The position numbers and the translations under genes were made by a program. From Spinellus fusiger (Eukaryota > Mucoromycota > Mucoromycetes > Mucorales > Phycomycetaceae), in NCBI GenBank assembly GCA_025094145.1, contig JALLLS010000132.1:1-63109 (forward strand): DNA of 63,109 nucleotides. The letters run 5' to 3'. Positions 1 to 11,700 of this stretch are shown here, one piece after another. Numbering within the stretch: position 1 is the first letter of the stretch; each line of letters opens with the position of its first letter. The notes beneath the pieces are model-generated. The model ran no database searches. It was not told where the DNA came from and worked only from the letters and a program-made list of their open reading frames with translations.

Positions 1-77
1 GGAGAAGAACGACTATGTACAAGTGAGGAGAGCCCTCTCACATTGAGGGTCCCTAATCGGATAGGGCCGACACTCAT
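1..77 (-). CDS. LINE ORF2 (endonuclease/reverse transcriptase), N-terminal fragment cut by window edge
   Basis: Only the first 25 codons are inside the window, reading leftwards from an ATG at 77-75. The peptide runs from MSVGPIRLGTLNVRGLSS onward, which resembles the opening strand of the APE-type endonuclease domain that begins LINE ORF2 proteins (a hydrophobic strand followed by an N-x-R-G-L motif). The ATG overlaps the TGA stop of the preceding ORF1 as ATGA (77-74), a layout used by some retroelements for termination-reinitiation. The assignment rests on this short motif plus its position directly after a zinc-knuckle ORF1. Most of the protein lies outside the window. Confidence 0.6.
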   Translation of the reverse strand, partial: MSVGPIRLGTLNVRGLSSLVHSRSS

Positions 78-1396
78 AATTCCATGGCATTGACCTTGGT
101 GGGGTCAGCAGTGGAAGAAGAGGAGGAAGAAGCAGGCAAAAGAACGGCAGACACAGATTTCTGGGAACGAGTTCCATAGGAAGTGGTGTTGGTGGTGGTG
201 TTGGTGGTGGATTTGGTGTTGGTGGTGGTGGAGGCGTTCCTGCGCATGGCAATCACAGCCTCACGAAGGCGGAGACGATGCTCAGTGTTGTGGGGAGCCC
301 ACATACTGTTGCTGGTGCTGGTGTTAGAGGCGTCATACATCTCACTGTCCATCTCCATGGACACCTTTAATTCGGCAGTCTCCTCCTGAGAGAGAGACTC
401 CAAAACCTGCTTTGTCAGGGCAATGTCCATGTCCACGTCCATGGCATCCCCGTTGTTGTTATTGTTGTTGGTGGTGGTGGTGGTGGTGGTGGTGGTAGCA
501 GCTACCTCTTCGGCGGCCTTCTTGGCGGCACGATCTGCCTCTGCAGCAGCAATCTCCTTGGCACGCTGTTCTGCAGCGGCCTCTTCAGCAGCCCTGGTCT
601 CTGGGTGAGAGGGGCATTCCAAATCGTTGGCCTTGTGGCCAGCTATACCACACGTGTGGCAGCGGGGAGCAAGAGCAGGACGCACCTCACAGTCTTTTTT
701 CAGGTGCCCTTCCTGGCGGCAGTACCGGCAGTAGGGTGGGATGCCCTTGGCACGGATCTCGACAGGGGCACTGATGGAGCCTCCAAGGTGGAGAAAGCGG
801 CGAAGGGGTTGGACATTGTCCACATCAGAGATGTCCAGAAGAACTGAGGCCTCACCTCGGAAAATCTTGTGCTCATCCACATAAGCACGAAGGTGCACAA
901 CCTTGCCATAAGGCTGGAATGCCTCGACAATGGGTGCCTGCAAATCCCTCTCGGGGTGGCAACTGGGGATCTGGTATAGGTTGACCTTTACCAGGTTGGC
1001 GTCTGAGTCAAGCCCAGCAGAAGCAACGACCCTCATATTGTTAAAGGACACACCTTCAGAGGTGGCCTTAAGGCGCATCTCGGGGTCCTTGAATATGACC
1101 TCTTGTATGAGGTCTTTGGCTCTGGTGTAGCGTGTGGTAATTGCAACCACTGCACCCAGTTGGTGGATCAAGACTGGGGCAATGTCTTGAGACTTGGCCT
1201 GTTTGCCAAAGTTGAATACAACACACTCAGGGTGCATTGTGCGAGCCCATGCAGACGTAACAGGGTCCACATGGCGAAGAGACTCACAGCCAGGAGCCGT
1301 GAAGATATGAAGTGCCTTATTAGGGCGACGAATAAACGGCCTTGGGCCAGTAACGTTTTTATTAATGCCATTCCATGGCGTTGTTTTCTCAATCAT
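74..1396 (-). CDS. LINE retrotransposon ORF1 protein (Gag-like, two CCHC zinc knuckles)
   Basis: An uninterrupted 440-codon ORF whose product resembles the nucleic-acid-binding ORF1 proteins of non-LTR retrotransposons. Residues about 1-215 form a folded region with an RRM-like pattern. Two zinc knuckles follow: one is canonical C-x2-C-x4-H-x4-C (CRYCRQEGHLKKDC), the second has longer final spacing (CHTCGIAGHKANDLEC). Next come an Ala/Glu-rich helical stretch, a Thr9-Asn6 homopolymer encoded by a GTT/GGT microsatellite at about 455-500, and a disordered Ser/Thr-rich tail. The stop overlaps the ORF2 start, so the two are probably co-translated from one element mRNA. The lack of stops or frameshifts suggests a young copy, in contrast to the broken LINE at the other end of the window. 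The N-terminal Met is the first in frame. The function is inferred from family resemblance. Confidence 0.75.
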   Translation of the reverse strand: MIEKTTPWNGINKNVTGPRPFIRRPNKALHIFTAPGCESLRHVDPVTSAWARTMHPECVVFNFGKQAKSQDIAPVLIHQLGAVVAITTRYTRAKDLIQEVIFKDPEMRLKATSEGVSFNNMRVVASAGLDSDANLVKVNLYQIPSCHPERDLQAPIVEAFQPYGKVVHLRAYVDEHKIFRGEASVLLDISDVDNVQPLRRFLHLGGSISAPVEIRAKGIPPYCRYCRQEGHLKKDCEVRPALAPRCHTCGIAGHKANDLECPSHPETRAAEEAAAEQRAKEIAAAEADRAAKKAAEEVAATTTTTTTTTNNNNNNGDAMDVDMDIALTKQVLESLSQEETAELKVSMEMDSEMYDASNTSTSNSMWAPHNTEHRLRLREAVIAMRRNASTTTNTKSTTNTTTNTTSYGTRSQKSVSAVLLPASSSSSSTADPTKVNAMEL

Positions 1397-1619
1397 GTCG
1401 AAAAAAATGCTTGTGTGGTGGCGATATATGATGGTGAGTCAGTAACAATAAGTAAAAAGTAAAAAGTAAAAAAAAAAAAGGCTGATCTTCAATGTGACTT
1501 GTCAAAGCTCTCATTCACCCATCTCCATCCACAGGCCTATCCCATGAAAATAATAGAGAAAGAAAGAAAGAGACTTTCTACCTGACAGACCTGTTCCTAG
1601 AAGCACCCCATATAACACT
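1397..1619. other. LINE 5' flank and PLP2 upstream region
   Basis: This 223-bp stretch separates the minus-strand LINE ORF1 from the plus-strand phosducin-like gene. It contains a short A-rich run with AGTAAAA-type repeats at about 1450-1480, which may mark the 5' boundary of the LINE. No target-site duplication can be identified because the other end of the element lies outside the window. Confidence 0.4.
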
Positions 1620-2612
1620 ATGGACGACCCTAATGCAGATACTGAGTGGTAGGAACACTGTGGTTCTTACTCCTATAACACATATACTTATATGGACACT
1701 ACACCAATAGGAATGACATTCTTCGTGCCAAGGGTATCCTCCCTCCACGCGACGAACAGACAAAGGATGAAATAGAGGACTTTTATGTAGAAGTGCTTAA
1801 TGCAAAATTAAGACAGGAGGAGGACTTGGACAATAAAACTCTTGACGAACTGGATGAGCTTGAGGACTTAGAAGATGACCGCATCCTCTTAGAATACAGG
1901 TCAGGACCACAACTACACACCAATGTTGCTGGTGCTGACTCGTCTCCACTCTTAGACAGAAACGTCTCCAAGAAATGCAAACAGCAGTTTCTCGGGAAAA
2001 GTATGGTCAGGTTGTTCAGATATCAAAGCCTGACTTTGTAAAAGAAGTCACTGAGGCAAGCAAAGAGTGCTATGTAGTAGTGCACCTGTTCCAAGACCAG
2101 TGAGTAGATGTGGCCTATGAGTAGACTATCCATAGACATATTTCTATGCACTTGTCTACAGCGACTCACGGTGGCTCATCCTCTAGTATTCCTGCCTGCA
2201 AACTAATGAACTACCATTTGGCAGAATTGGCTCGACAATTCAAGGCCACTAAATTCCTTAAGATTGTGGCAGACCAGTGTGTTCCTAATTATCCAGATCG
2301 AAATGTACCTACCTTGCTTGTCTATGGTGAGGGAGATCTGAAAGCAAATCTTGTTGGTGCTGTTCAATTTGGTGGTATGAAAATGACAGTAAAGAGTAAG
2401 TGCAGGACACTATGCTTGTGACAGTTCAAAGACAGCTCATCCTATCTGTCCTTGTAGGTTTGCGTACTCTTCTGGCTCAATACGGTGCTGTTCCTCCTGA
2501 GAAAGACCTCTCTGAAAAAGAAACCCCCAAGAAGACCATCTATAGCTCATCTAACACTGCTGCTCTTAGTAGTGATGAAGAATCTGATGCCGATGATAGA
2601 GGCTATTATTAA
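1620..2612 (+). CDS. PLP2: Phosducin-like protein 2/3 (viral IAP-associated factor family)
   Basis: Five exons read as one frame: 1620-1648, 1711-1899, 1956-2099, 2187-2395, 2458-2612, giving a protein of about 240 residues, the usual family length. The N-terminus MDDPNADTEWNDILR and the following GILPPR are diagnostic for this family. An acidic helical region follows, then the thioredoxin-like domain (IPACKLMNYHLAELA; CVPNYPDRNVPTLLVY; GAVQFGGMKM). The tail is Ser/Asp-rich and ends DDRGYY. Family members are cytosolic cofactors of the CCT/TRiC chaperonin, needed for folding of actin and tubulin in yeast (known for the family, not shown here). The thioredoxin fold lacks a CxxC redox pair, as is normal. 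Introns have GT-AG ends and keep phase across every junction. Confidence 0.92.
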
Positions 2613-2646
2613 AATAAAAAGAGCTTAATGGCTGTCGATAAATATA

Positions 2647-2651
2647 GCCTC

Positions 2652-2682
<31 letters not shown>
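2647..2682. repeat. (CTGT)n microsatellite
   Basis: About eight CTGT tetranucleotides directly after the PLP2 stop codon, in its 3' flank. Confidence 0.85.
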
Positions 2683-2784
2683 TGACCTGCACGTGACGGC
2701 TCTGCTTGGCCTCCAGTTTTCAGTGGACAAACTGAATTGCTATTTTCATATTTTCTCGTCCGCTCCATCTTCTTCTAGTAGATC

Positions 2785-5700
2785 ATGAGTGCTAGAAAAT
2801 CAAGTACAGGTGGTGGCTATGGGAGAGGCTCCCAGAAGTACCCACGAGATACCAACCGTCGTAACGAACCTACCTCATCACGATCCACAACGCGTTCAAC
2901 CTTAGGTACCCTTTTCTCTCTCTCCCTCTCTACTACTATTATTATTATTTCTTCCAGTACAATACAGTGCAGAAATAATAGGTTGACACTCTTCGCTAGA
3001 TACCACTACAGGAGAGTCCCGGGCAATACAATTATTGCGTCGCATTCTCTTGGATGAGGATGATCACTCTTATTCCAGAAGAAGTACCAGTGCAGCACAA
3101 CTTGTACGCCTTTTGGGTGAATCACGCCACCAAGACTCAGAAATGTCACCCAACCGACAAGAGAGAGGACAGCTTTTGGAATATTGTTTGCACGGCGTAC
3201 AGGGAGGAACAGACATCTTGGTAGTATTTGAGGTGGCAAAGGCACCAAGGGCATTGAAGCAGTCTGTTGTGAACATTCTATCTTCTCTTGCCTGCAGTAT
3301 CCGTCTTGATGTGATTCTTGGCTGTTTATTTGATTATCTCAGTCACTGGAAGGAAGAACATGCCTCACCCGCAGATGCTTGTAAAGAGCGAGAAGTAAAA
3401 ATGTGGTTATTGCACACATTACGACAGGCAAGAGTTTGATTTCTATACTATTTATTTCTCATTTTGTTATTCTCAGAGAACAAACAGAGAACCCCCTATA
3501 TGTATGGACATCATTAATCTTGTTTATTGCTGTTAGATCACTGTAGATACGACCAAAGACCCTCTCAGTAGTCGACAGTTGGAGGAATTATCACTTTCTG
3601 TACTAACAAATCTTATCACTTTTCTGGATGCCATGGATTCAGCCGACTATCTTCCTGATATTCTTGATATATTCGTTGCTTTTTCAAAGAACTATAAGCA
3701 AAAATTTGCTACAAAATTCGAGGTATGATATAAAAAAAAATAAAGTGAGAAGGCTCTACAGTCATTAATATTTAACAATTAGGATATCATTGATTTACTT
3801 GTAGGCTGGCATATTGATACTATTTTGCCAGATACAAAACGAGTGCTCCTTAAAGGTAAGCCAAGACCAATAGAGTGTCCGTGTATTAAATCTGTTGCCA
3901 TGCATAGACGCTTACAAGGCATTTAAGCCCTATTGGAATAACAGACTTTCATTTGCATTTGAATTACTATATCATTTTCTTAATGATATGCGCAGTCATA
4001 TTATTGATTTCAAGTCGAACCAATACGAAATCAATGAATCACAAAAGAAGTGTGATGTTTTTCATAGTTTGCTCAGGCAAGTGATGAAGGAGATGGGCGT
4101 AGAGTATAGAAATGACTAAAGAGTTATTCTATTTTTAGTTGTTTTTTCTCTATACTAGAAACTGTTGTACTGCTTATTCCTACAGTGTGTACACCACAAG
4201 AAACAGTAAGCATCGGAGAACCATTCGATCAACTACGCCTATGCACTTTGGATCTTATATGTGCTACTAAAGATCTATCTGATTCTCACACTTGGGATGA
4301 GATGTGTAAGTGGCTCTTTCTCATACCCATGATTGTTGGTAGTATTATTAGAGGCATTCTTGAGAACAATAGGCTGAGAGGCTTTATTTCTATTTCTATT
4401 TTACCAATCTCTATTTAATTAAATTCTATCAGCAAACCAAGCCCTAATGACGATGATCTCTATCCGACAAGATACTTTTCGACCCCATCAAGAAAAGCTT
4501 TATCAGCATCTGATATCACAATTGCCAGAAAATTCAGGCAGAGAAATGACAGACCCTATAAAATATGTAGAGACACTGACAAAGGTATACATGTACTCCT
4601 CAGTCAACATCACTCAACATCCATTTTAGTTGGTCAATGCTTTTCAAGCCAGTACTGAAGAATTTATCGTGTATGATTTATTGAATATAGAGACATCACC
4701 CCTCTATCGCCTTAAATACGCTCACCGAGACAATGATCAACTAAGTGCCAATATAATAACTCTATTGCGTTTGCTGATATGTCTATGCGATAATGTAAAA
4801 TTTCAAAAAGACATCACCCATTGCCTTATGCAATCTCTTCATCATAGCATGACAACACTATGCTCCTCTCACTCGATAAATAATAAGAGCCGACTCGACA
4901 AAATCACTAGGGCTGTCAGTATGGATACAACATTAAATCAGTATGATATTCTGTCATTGGAGGCCTCTACAGAAAGCTATGTTGATCTTTCTCAGAAAGC
5001 AATCTGCACAGCTGATATCATGTTCTTTAATTACCTTATACTGGAATCAGCTCTATCCTGGACCTCACTTGCTAAGCAGAATACTTTGTTTTCATTACAA
5101 GTATTATCCAGAGCATGGGATTATAGATGTGCGGATGTGTTTAATGCACATCTCTTCCTCCTCAAGAGGTTTTGGACAAGGTGTGTGGAATATTCAGAGG
5201 ATAGAGTAATGTGTATGAGGGTTGGGGTTAAATCTTTCATGTTCAAGCAGAACCTGACTTATCAAGTAGATGTCGATTTTCTTTAGAATCTCCTGATGAG
5301 TTTGCTTTATTGAGAAATCTTTTAGAGGACTTGACCTCACATTGGACCAAGCTAGAGCTGAAAACTCGTCAATTCGTATGTTCATTTGTGAGTGAGCTGT
5401 TGAGTGCCTCTGTACCCCCAGAACAAGTCTATTTCGCAACAAGAAGTTCTTTGCGTACTATTATTCTATGTGTTATCAGTGCTTTGGGTAATAATATCAA
5501 CTGTTTATTCTCCCATTACTCTGTTGTTAACATAAGGGCTATTCGTGTCATAGATAGCGAAAGAAACGATGATGTCTTGGAGAAAATGCTGCGTATCATT
5601 ATACAATACTGCCAATTGTTTGGATCCGTTGATACTGCGGATGCAACTCTTATTTATGTTCAAAGTGGGTAAGTAGTAGACTCCTACATAAAGATAATGT

Positions 5701-8700
5701 AAACTATACAAGTAAATAAGCTAATTCACTATTTTATACAGCATATTCAGTCCATGCTCAGCTGTGCAAAAAGCAAGCATAGAACTTTTGTCTACTCTTA
5801 ATCCATTTGTATTCTCAGAAGTGGCACCAGAGCATGATAAAATTCTGTCATTATTACAGGTATGGTTTTTTATTATTAAAAAATTGAACATTTAAGCTAT
5901 GATATTTAATTGAAAGTACAGACCATGATCATGGCATCACCTCATACTGGAGCATTTCGACCAGTTCACTATGAGATTACCATGCGACATTTAGGCATGG
6001 GTGATTTGTTACTTAGTAGTTTATCAGAGGATGACCAGGAACAATTTTCACAAGAGCCAAAGCCATCTTTAGAGTGGGCACGAAGGCTGTTTTATCATTG
6101 TGATGCTCTAGGCAGTATGAAGCACATGAGCTCCTTTATAGAACTACAAAAGAGTAAGCTCCTGTCATTAGTTATAAATCTATTTGTTCTAGAGGGTCTA
6201 ATGTTTTTTTTTGTAGATATAGGCATGGATCAGATTATAAGTTATATTAACAAATCAAGTACTTTATTATTCTACTGGGCAATGTGGGAATCTGCCCGTT
6301 ACTGTATTTTATCGAGACTTAGAACGCCGTTTGGTAATCCTCAGCAAGTAAGAAAAGATAGAGGAAGAGGAAATATAAACATAGATTTTAAACTATTTCT
6401 CTCTCTAATATTTATATTTGCCTATGTCTTCAGACATTTGCAGCACTTGAAAGAACGCTAAATAATCTAGTTTCTGCACCAGAAAACACTCCAGGGCAAG
6501 TAATCCATGATACTTGGAATACATAGAGTGAAAGGAGGATGATAAGAAAAGACTAATATAAAAGAGATTGGCTTGCGTCTTTTACAGAAATAAGCACCAT
6601 TTGAGATATCTGCTTTTGCTACTTGATAGACTTGAAGTTCAGATATACAATGCTTCTGAAGGATGTTCAACAAATGCACTTCCATCAGTACCAAGACCAA
6701 GCGTGGTGTTTTTTAAAACTAACAAGAAAACGTGCATTGAATACTTTGCTCGAATTCGCCCTAATATTGTCAAGGGTGCTATTGTCTTACACAACCATTC
6801 TCTAGTGATTCGTGGTTCATTAGAGGTAAGTTATAATAATAAAGTTTGCTTGTTACTGTTCCTAAAGAAGTGTACATATAAACAATTTGATAGATACTAG
6901 ATGAACGAGATCGAACAATGCAAGAAAAGTTTACAGCTGATCCATTAACATGGTTCTCAGAAACAAACATCTTAGTTCGAGACTTAGGTAAGACTTTGTT
7001 TGATGATATAACCAATATTTACTCTTACTCGTGGATGTACTATAGTTCATGCTTGCATACAACAGCACTCACCGGACATTATCCACGGTTTACAGTCATG
7101 GTATAAGAAGATAATAAGAAAGGCAACACACATACTTCCATCATTTCAGGAGAAGTGGTCATTCGAGTGTTTCATTGGACCTCTTCCAAAAAGTAATACA
7201 AGCCTTATCTAAGCCGATATTTTGGTGAATGGAGGGAGTATGCAACTAACGTAATACTAGAACAAACTTCTTCTCAGACTGCATCTACTTCATGGTTCCA
7301 GGTTGCCTCATTGTTTTCTACAGTGAGTCTCTATTGAACAGCATACAAATAATACATGATTATCATTTTATGTTAGAGCAAATATGAAGCTGCCATAAAG
7401 ACCCTCCAATCAATACGAAAGCATGTTGAAAATGATGACTATGGTATTCTAGATATGCTTGATGAAAAGGTATTATTATCTTTTATTTTATTTATAAAAA
7501 AAAGATAAGCCGTCCTAACTATCTGTATTATGTTTCTTGACTATAATAGCTTGTCGAATTTTATGCCTGTCTGGAAGATTACGACTCTATCAAAAACTTA
7601 TCAGGTTCTCACTTTTGTAGCTTTGGTGATATGGCTTCCAAAGAATTAGAAGCATTTATTCATGGACAGCCACTTCGTAGCAAAAGTCGAGACTCCTTGA
7701 ACTTCACACAGTATTTTCAAACTGCTCCTCTGAATTCTTGTCTCAGTCTGGGTGAATTGAGTAAATTCAGACAATGGATTTCACGCACTGAAGAACCGGG
7801 ATGGAATGCACAAATAAGCTCTATACTCTCCCAAAGAATCATATCTTGTCTACAAGAAGGCTTGTTTTCCTACCAATCCAGTATACTTGAACTACAACTG
7901 CAAAATATGTCATGGAAATCAATCTACAACGATGCAAAATATTGGATCCAAACAATATCCAACCAAGGGTCTACTCATTACCATCATACGTCCGATACAA
8001 AATGCTGGGCAAGACTGGCCACTTGTTTCTCACGACTATTCACTCAGTATGGTGATATTCACTCAGACACTGAAAAACAGTGCTTGATTGATGTTCAATT
8101 GCATGCTGCAAAAGCAGCTCGAAAGCAAGGCAATTTTACCACAGCAAGCTACTGGGTAGAGAAATGTTCAGAGATTCAAGAGAATTCTGCACAGATACTT
8201 TATGAACATATAAAAATCCTTCTTGCAGAAGCAAATTACTCGGAAGCCATAGAGATGCTAGATAAAATTGTGTCCAGTGAATATGTCTACGGAGGAACAA
8301 AAGAACTGGAAAGCAAGGTCTACCTTAAAATGGCCAAGCTGCTGAAGAATACATCCGAAAAGGAGGCTGAGACTATGTTGAACACCCTGGAGATTCACTC
8401 TATCACAGGAAACAACTCTGAGACTCAGTCTGCAGTTGAGTTAGCAATTGATACTGCTCTTGAAAAAGCCTTGGAGATGGGTGAAGATTGGGACATAGCA
8501 TGGTTTGAGTACGCCACCCATTATTACAAGCAAGGCTGGCGTATCCTGGATGAGATGATCAAAGAGAACCCCTCTATGCCAATAGTAGTATGGGCACATA
8601 ATAAGATTACAGATGCCCTGATAGCAACAATGTCCCACTCATCAAGCAATTCTGTTGACTATGAACAAAGCAAAAAGGTATATATAATCATATATGCATT

Positions 8701-11700
8701 TGTTCATCTTTTGTTAACAATGTATTAGGCTCTACTGGAAACACTGCATAAATACTCGGGTGCAGTAGGCATATGTCCTCTTAAGAGAGATCCTGCCTTT
8801 ATTCGCACTGTGCAGCAACTGGTTCCATGGATAAATGAATCTACTCGATCAACAGTCTTGGACGTACTTGATGTGTTGCAAGAATCTATTTTATCCAAAT
8901 TCTCCATGTCAGTGAATGCGTATTTCCATTACTTGACATTGAGCAAAGACAGTAAAAAGGTAACAGCTTAGTTTATTTTAACTTTGATATACTTTCTATA
9001 TGGCATGTTCATTACTTGTATACAGTACGATGATACAGATGATGAAGACAGTGAATCTACATCAATGACAATAACCACAACATTACGTTTGGTTCGTATG
9101 CTTACAAAATATGGAAACGCTCTGTATTCCACCTATACTGAGCATATCGAGACTGTATGTATCACACCTTGGAAACAGATCATACCCCAACTTTTTGCAC
9201 GCCTCAGTCATCCAGCTGAATGTGTACGCCAATTATTGAGTAGATTAATCTCTAGAATATGTGATGAATACCCCAGTGAAATTATCTATGAGGTTATTGT
9301 CAGCTCAACGTCTTCAAAAACAAACAAACATACAAAGCAGTCTTTGGATGCAATTGCCGCTCATATGATGGCTAAGAACAACGAACTGTGGAATTCTACA
9401 CGACGTATGGCTGAAGAACTTGAAAAGATTACAGTTCTTTGGGAAGAGAAATGGCTTAACAGGATTGCCTCTCTTCAATTTGATGTTATGCAACAATATC
9501 AAAAGTTAGAGCAAGAAATTACACGCCTTAAACAATCTGGATTACTTGATGTTCAGCGTGAGAAGTCGTTCAAAGAAAGTTATGAAAGTGTGATGAAGTT
9601 TGTTATTCTCTCTATTGAAAAGATGCTTTCTACTACGATTATGGGTTCTATTAGCACACCACATGAACAGTGGTTTGAGAATACATTTGGGAACCAGATA
9701 CGTGAAGCTTTGCATATGCTTCAAAAGCCAGAAAGTATTAAAGACTACCGCAAGGGATGGGATCATTTCCAACAGGTAAGCATTGAATAAATAAGAGCAG
9801 AGTATAAACCGGACGACGAATTGACATGTGTCTCTATTCCTCATAATAGTTGCATCGACAATTGATGATGGAAACACAAAAAGTGCGAATACTTGAACTC
9901 AATCAATTATCACCCTATCTTGCCTCTATGAAAAATACTGTCGTTAGTATTCCAGGCATCCACGAAGAAGGCTCAGATAGTTATATTGATACATTTGGCT
10001 CTACTGTAATTGTTCTTCCTACAAAGACAAAGCCAAAGAAGCTTGATTTAATGGGCACTGATGGAAAGAAATACTCTTATCTTTTCAAAGGTCTAGAGGA
10101 CTTGCATCTTGATGAACGTATTATGCAATTGCTTAATACTACTAATGGACTACTCCAGGAAGACAAGTCAACAGCCTCAAGAAAACTGAAAGCTAGAACC
10201 TATGCAGTCATCCCTCTCAGTGATCACTCTGGCATGATCCAGTGGGTAAATGATGCCACTCCTGTGTTTGCATCCTACAAACGATGGCAGAAACATGAAC
10301 ACGCCACTCAGATGCTAATTACAAATGACAAACTGGAAGAATCTGTAGCACAGGCTTTATTAAGAAGACCTACAGAAAACTTCATGGACAAAGTAGCTGA
10401 AATTCTCAAGGCTGAAGGTTTGAGAGTGACAGCCAACAGACGGCATTGGCCAAAACAAGTATTGAAAAAAGCCTACATGAAACTTGTCAAGGAAACACCA
10501 CGAGAACTAATGTCGAAAGAACTATGGTGCTCTAGCTCAGATGCGACAGAATGGTTATCCAAGAGTGTCTCATTTTCTCGTTCTCTGGCTGTTATGTCTA
10601 TTGTTGGCTATATCATTGGTCTTGGTGACAGGCATCTTGACAATATTATGGTGGACTATTACTCGGGAGAAGTCATACACATTGATTACAACGTGTGTTT
10701 TGAAAAGGGTAAAAGGCTCAGAGTTCCAGAACTTGTTCCTTACCGCCTGTCCCAAAACCTCTATCATGCTCTTGGTATTACTGGGGCAGATGGTGTTTTC
10801 CGAGCAGCAGCAGAAGAAACTTTACGTGTACTACGTAAACATAAAGAAGTGTTTATTACACTTTTAGATGCATTTGTTTATGACCCACTTGTTGATTGGG
10901 AAAACGAAGCAGAGGAAATGCGGGAGCGGCAAGTATTAGAGATACAAGCAAATCTAGGACTAATTGCCTCTCGCTTGAGTAAGTATATTATTGTAATAAG
11001 ATCTTTGTGCAATTGCTAACCAAGAAATATGGTAGATGAAAAAAAACCTCAATATGATAAGTATCAAACAGCAGTAACCAATGTTCTCTCTTTGCTTTCA
11101 AAAAATGTTCAACAAGCACACCAGACACTACTTGCTGAAAACAAACGACAAACTCAGGAAGAGATTAATAAGCAGAAGTTCAACAACGCTATAAAATTGA
11201 GAAATGAGGCTGACAATGCAAAGAAACGTGTTCTTAGTATTCTTTCAAACTGTCGTGAATGGCATGAAAAGCATAAATCTATCATTAATGCTATCAAGGT
11301 ATACCAGTTGTAGCTCACTCATATAAACGTCCATCAATGATAGCATATACTAACCTATTTTATGACACTAGACACCTCAACTTGATAGTCTTTTTTCTAA
11401 GAAATATGTTTTGGAGGATTCTATTCTACTTGCTGCTGATAAACAGGGAGCGGCCTACAATATATTTTCTGACATGGTTTCTGTATGGACAAAGCAAAGA
11501 GACGCTGTGTATTGTCACTGTTTTGATGAAATCCGTAATTACCGTCGAATTCTACAGCCATTGATCAGAAATACTCTGGAACAAGATTGTCACGGTATCT
11601 ACTCAACTATGCTCAATGAATTGGTGCAACAAGGCTATAAGCAAAGCAAGGTGGACGAAATACTATCTTCTCTTGTTTTGGATGGTGGATCAGAAGTACT

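Noticed and set aside
4948..5209. 88-codon frame overlapping the SMG1 exon from 4630.
   Set aside because: It is an alternative-frame shadow; the 4630 frame continues SMG1 through matching splice phases.
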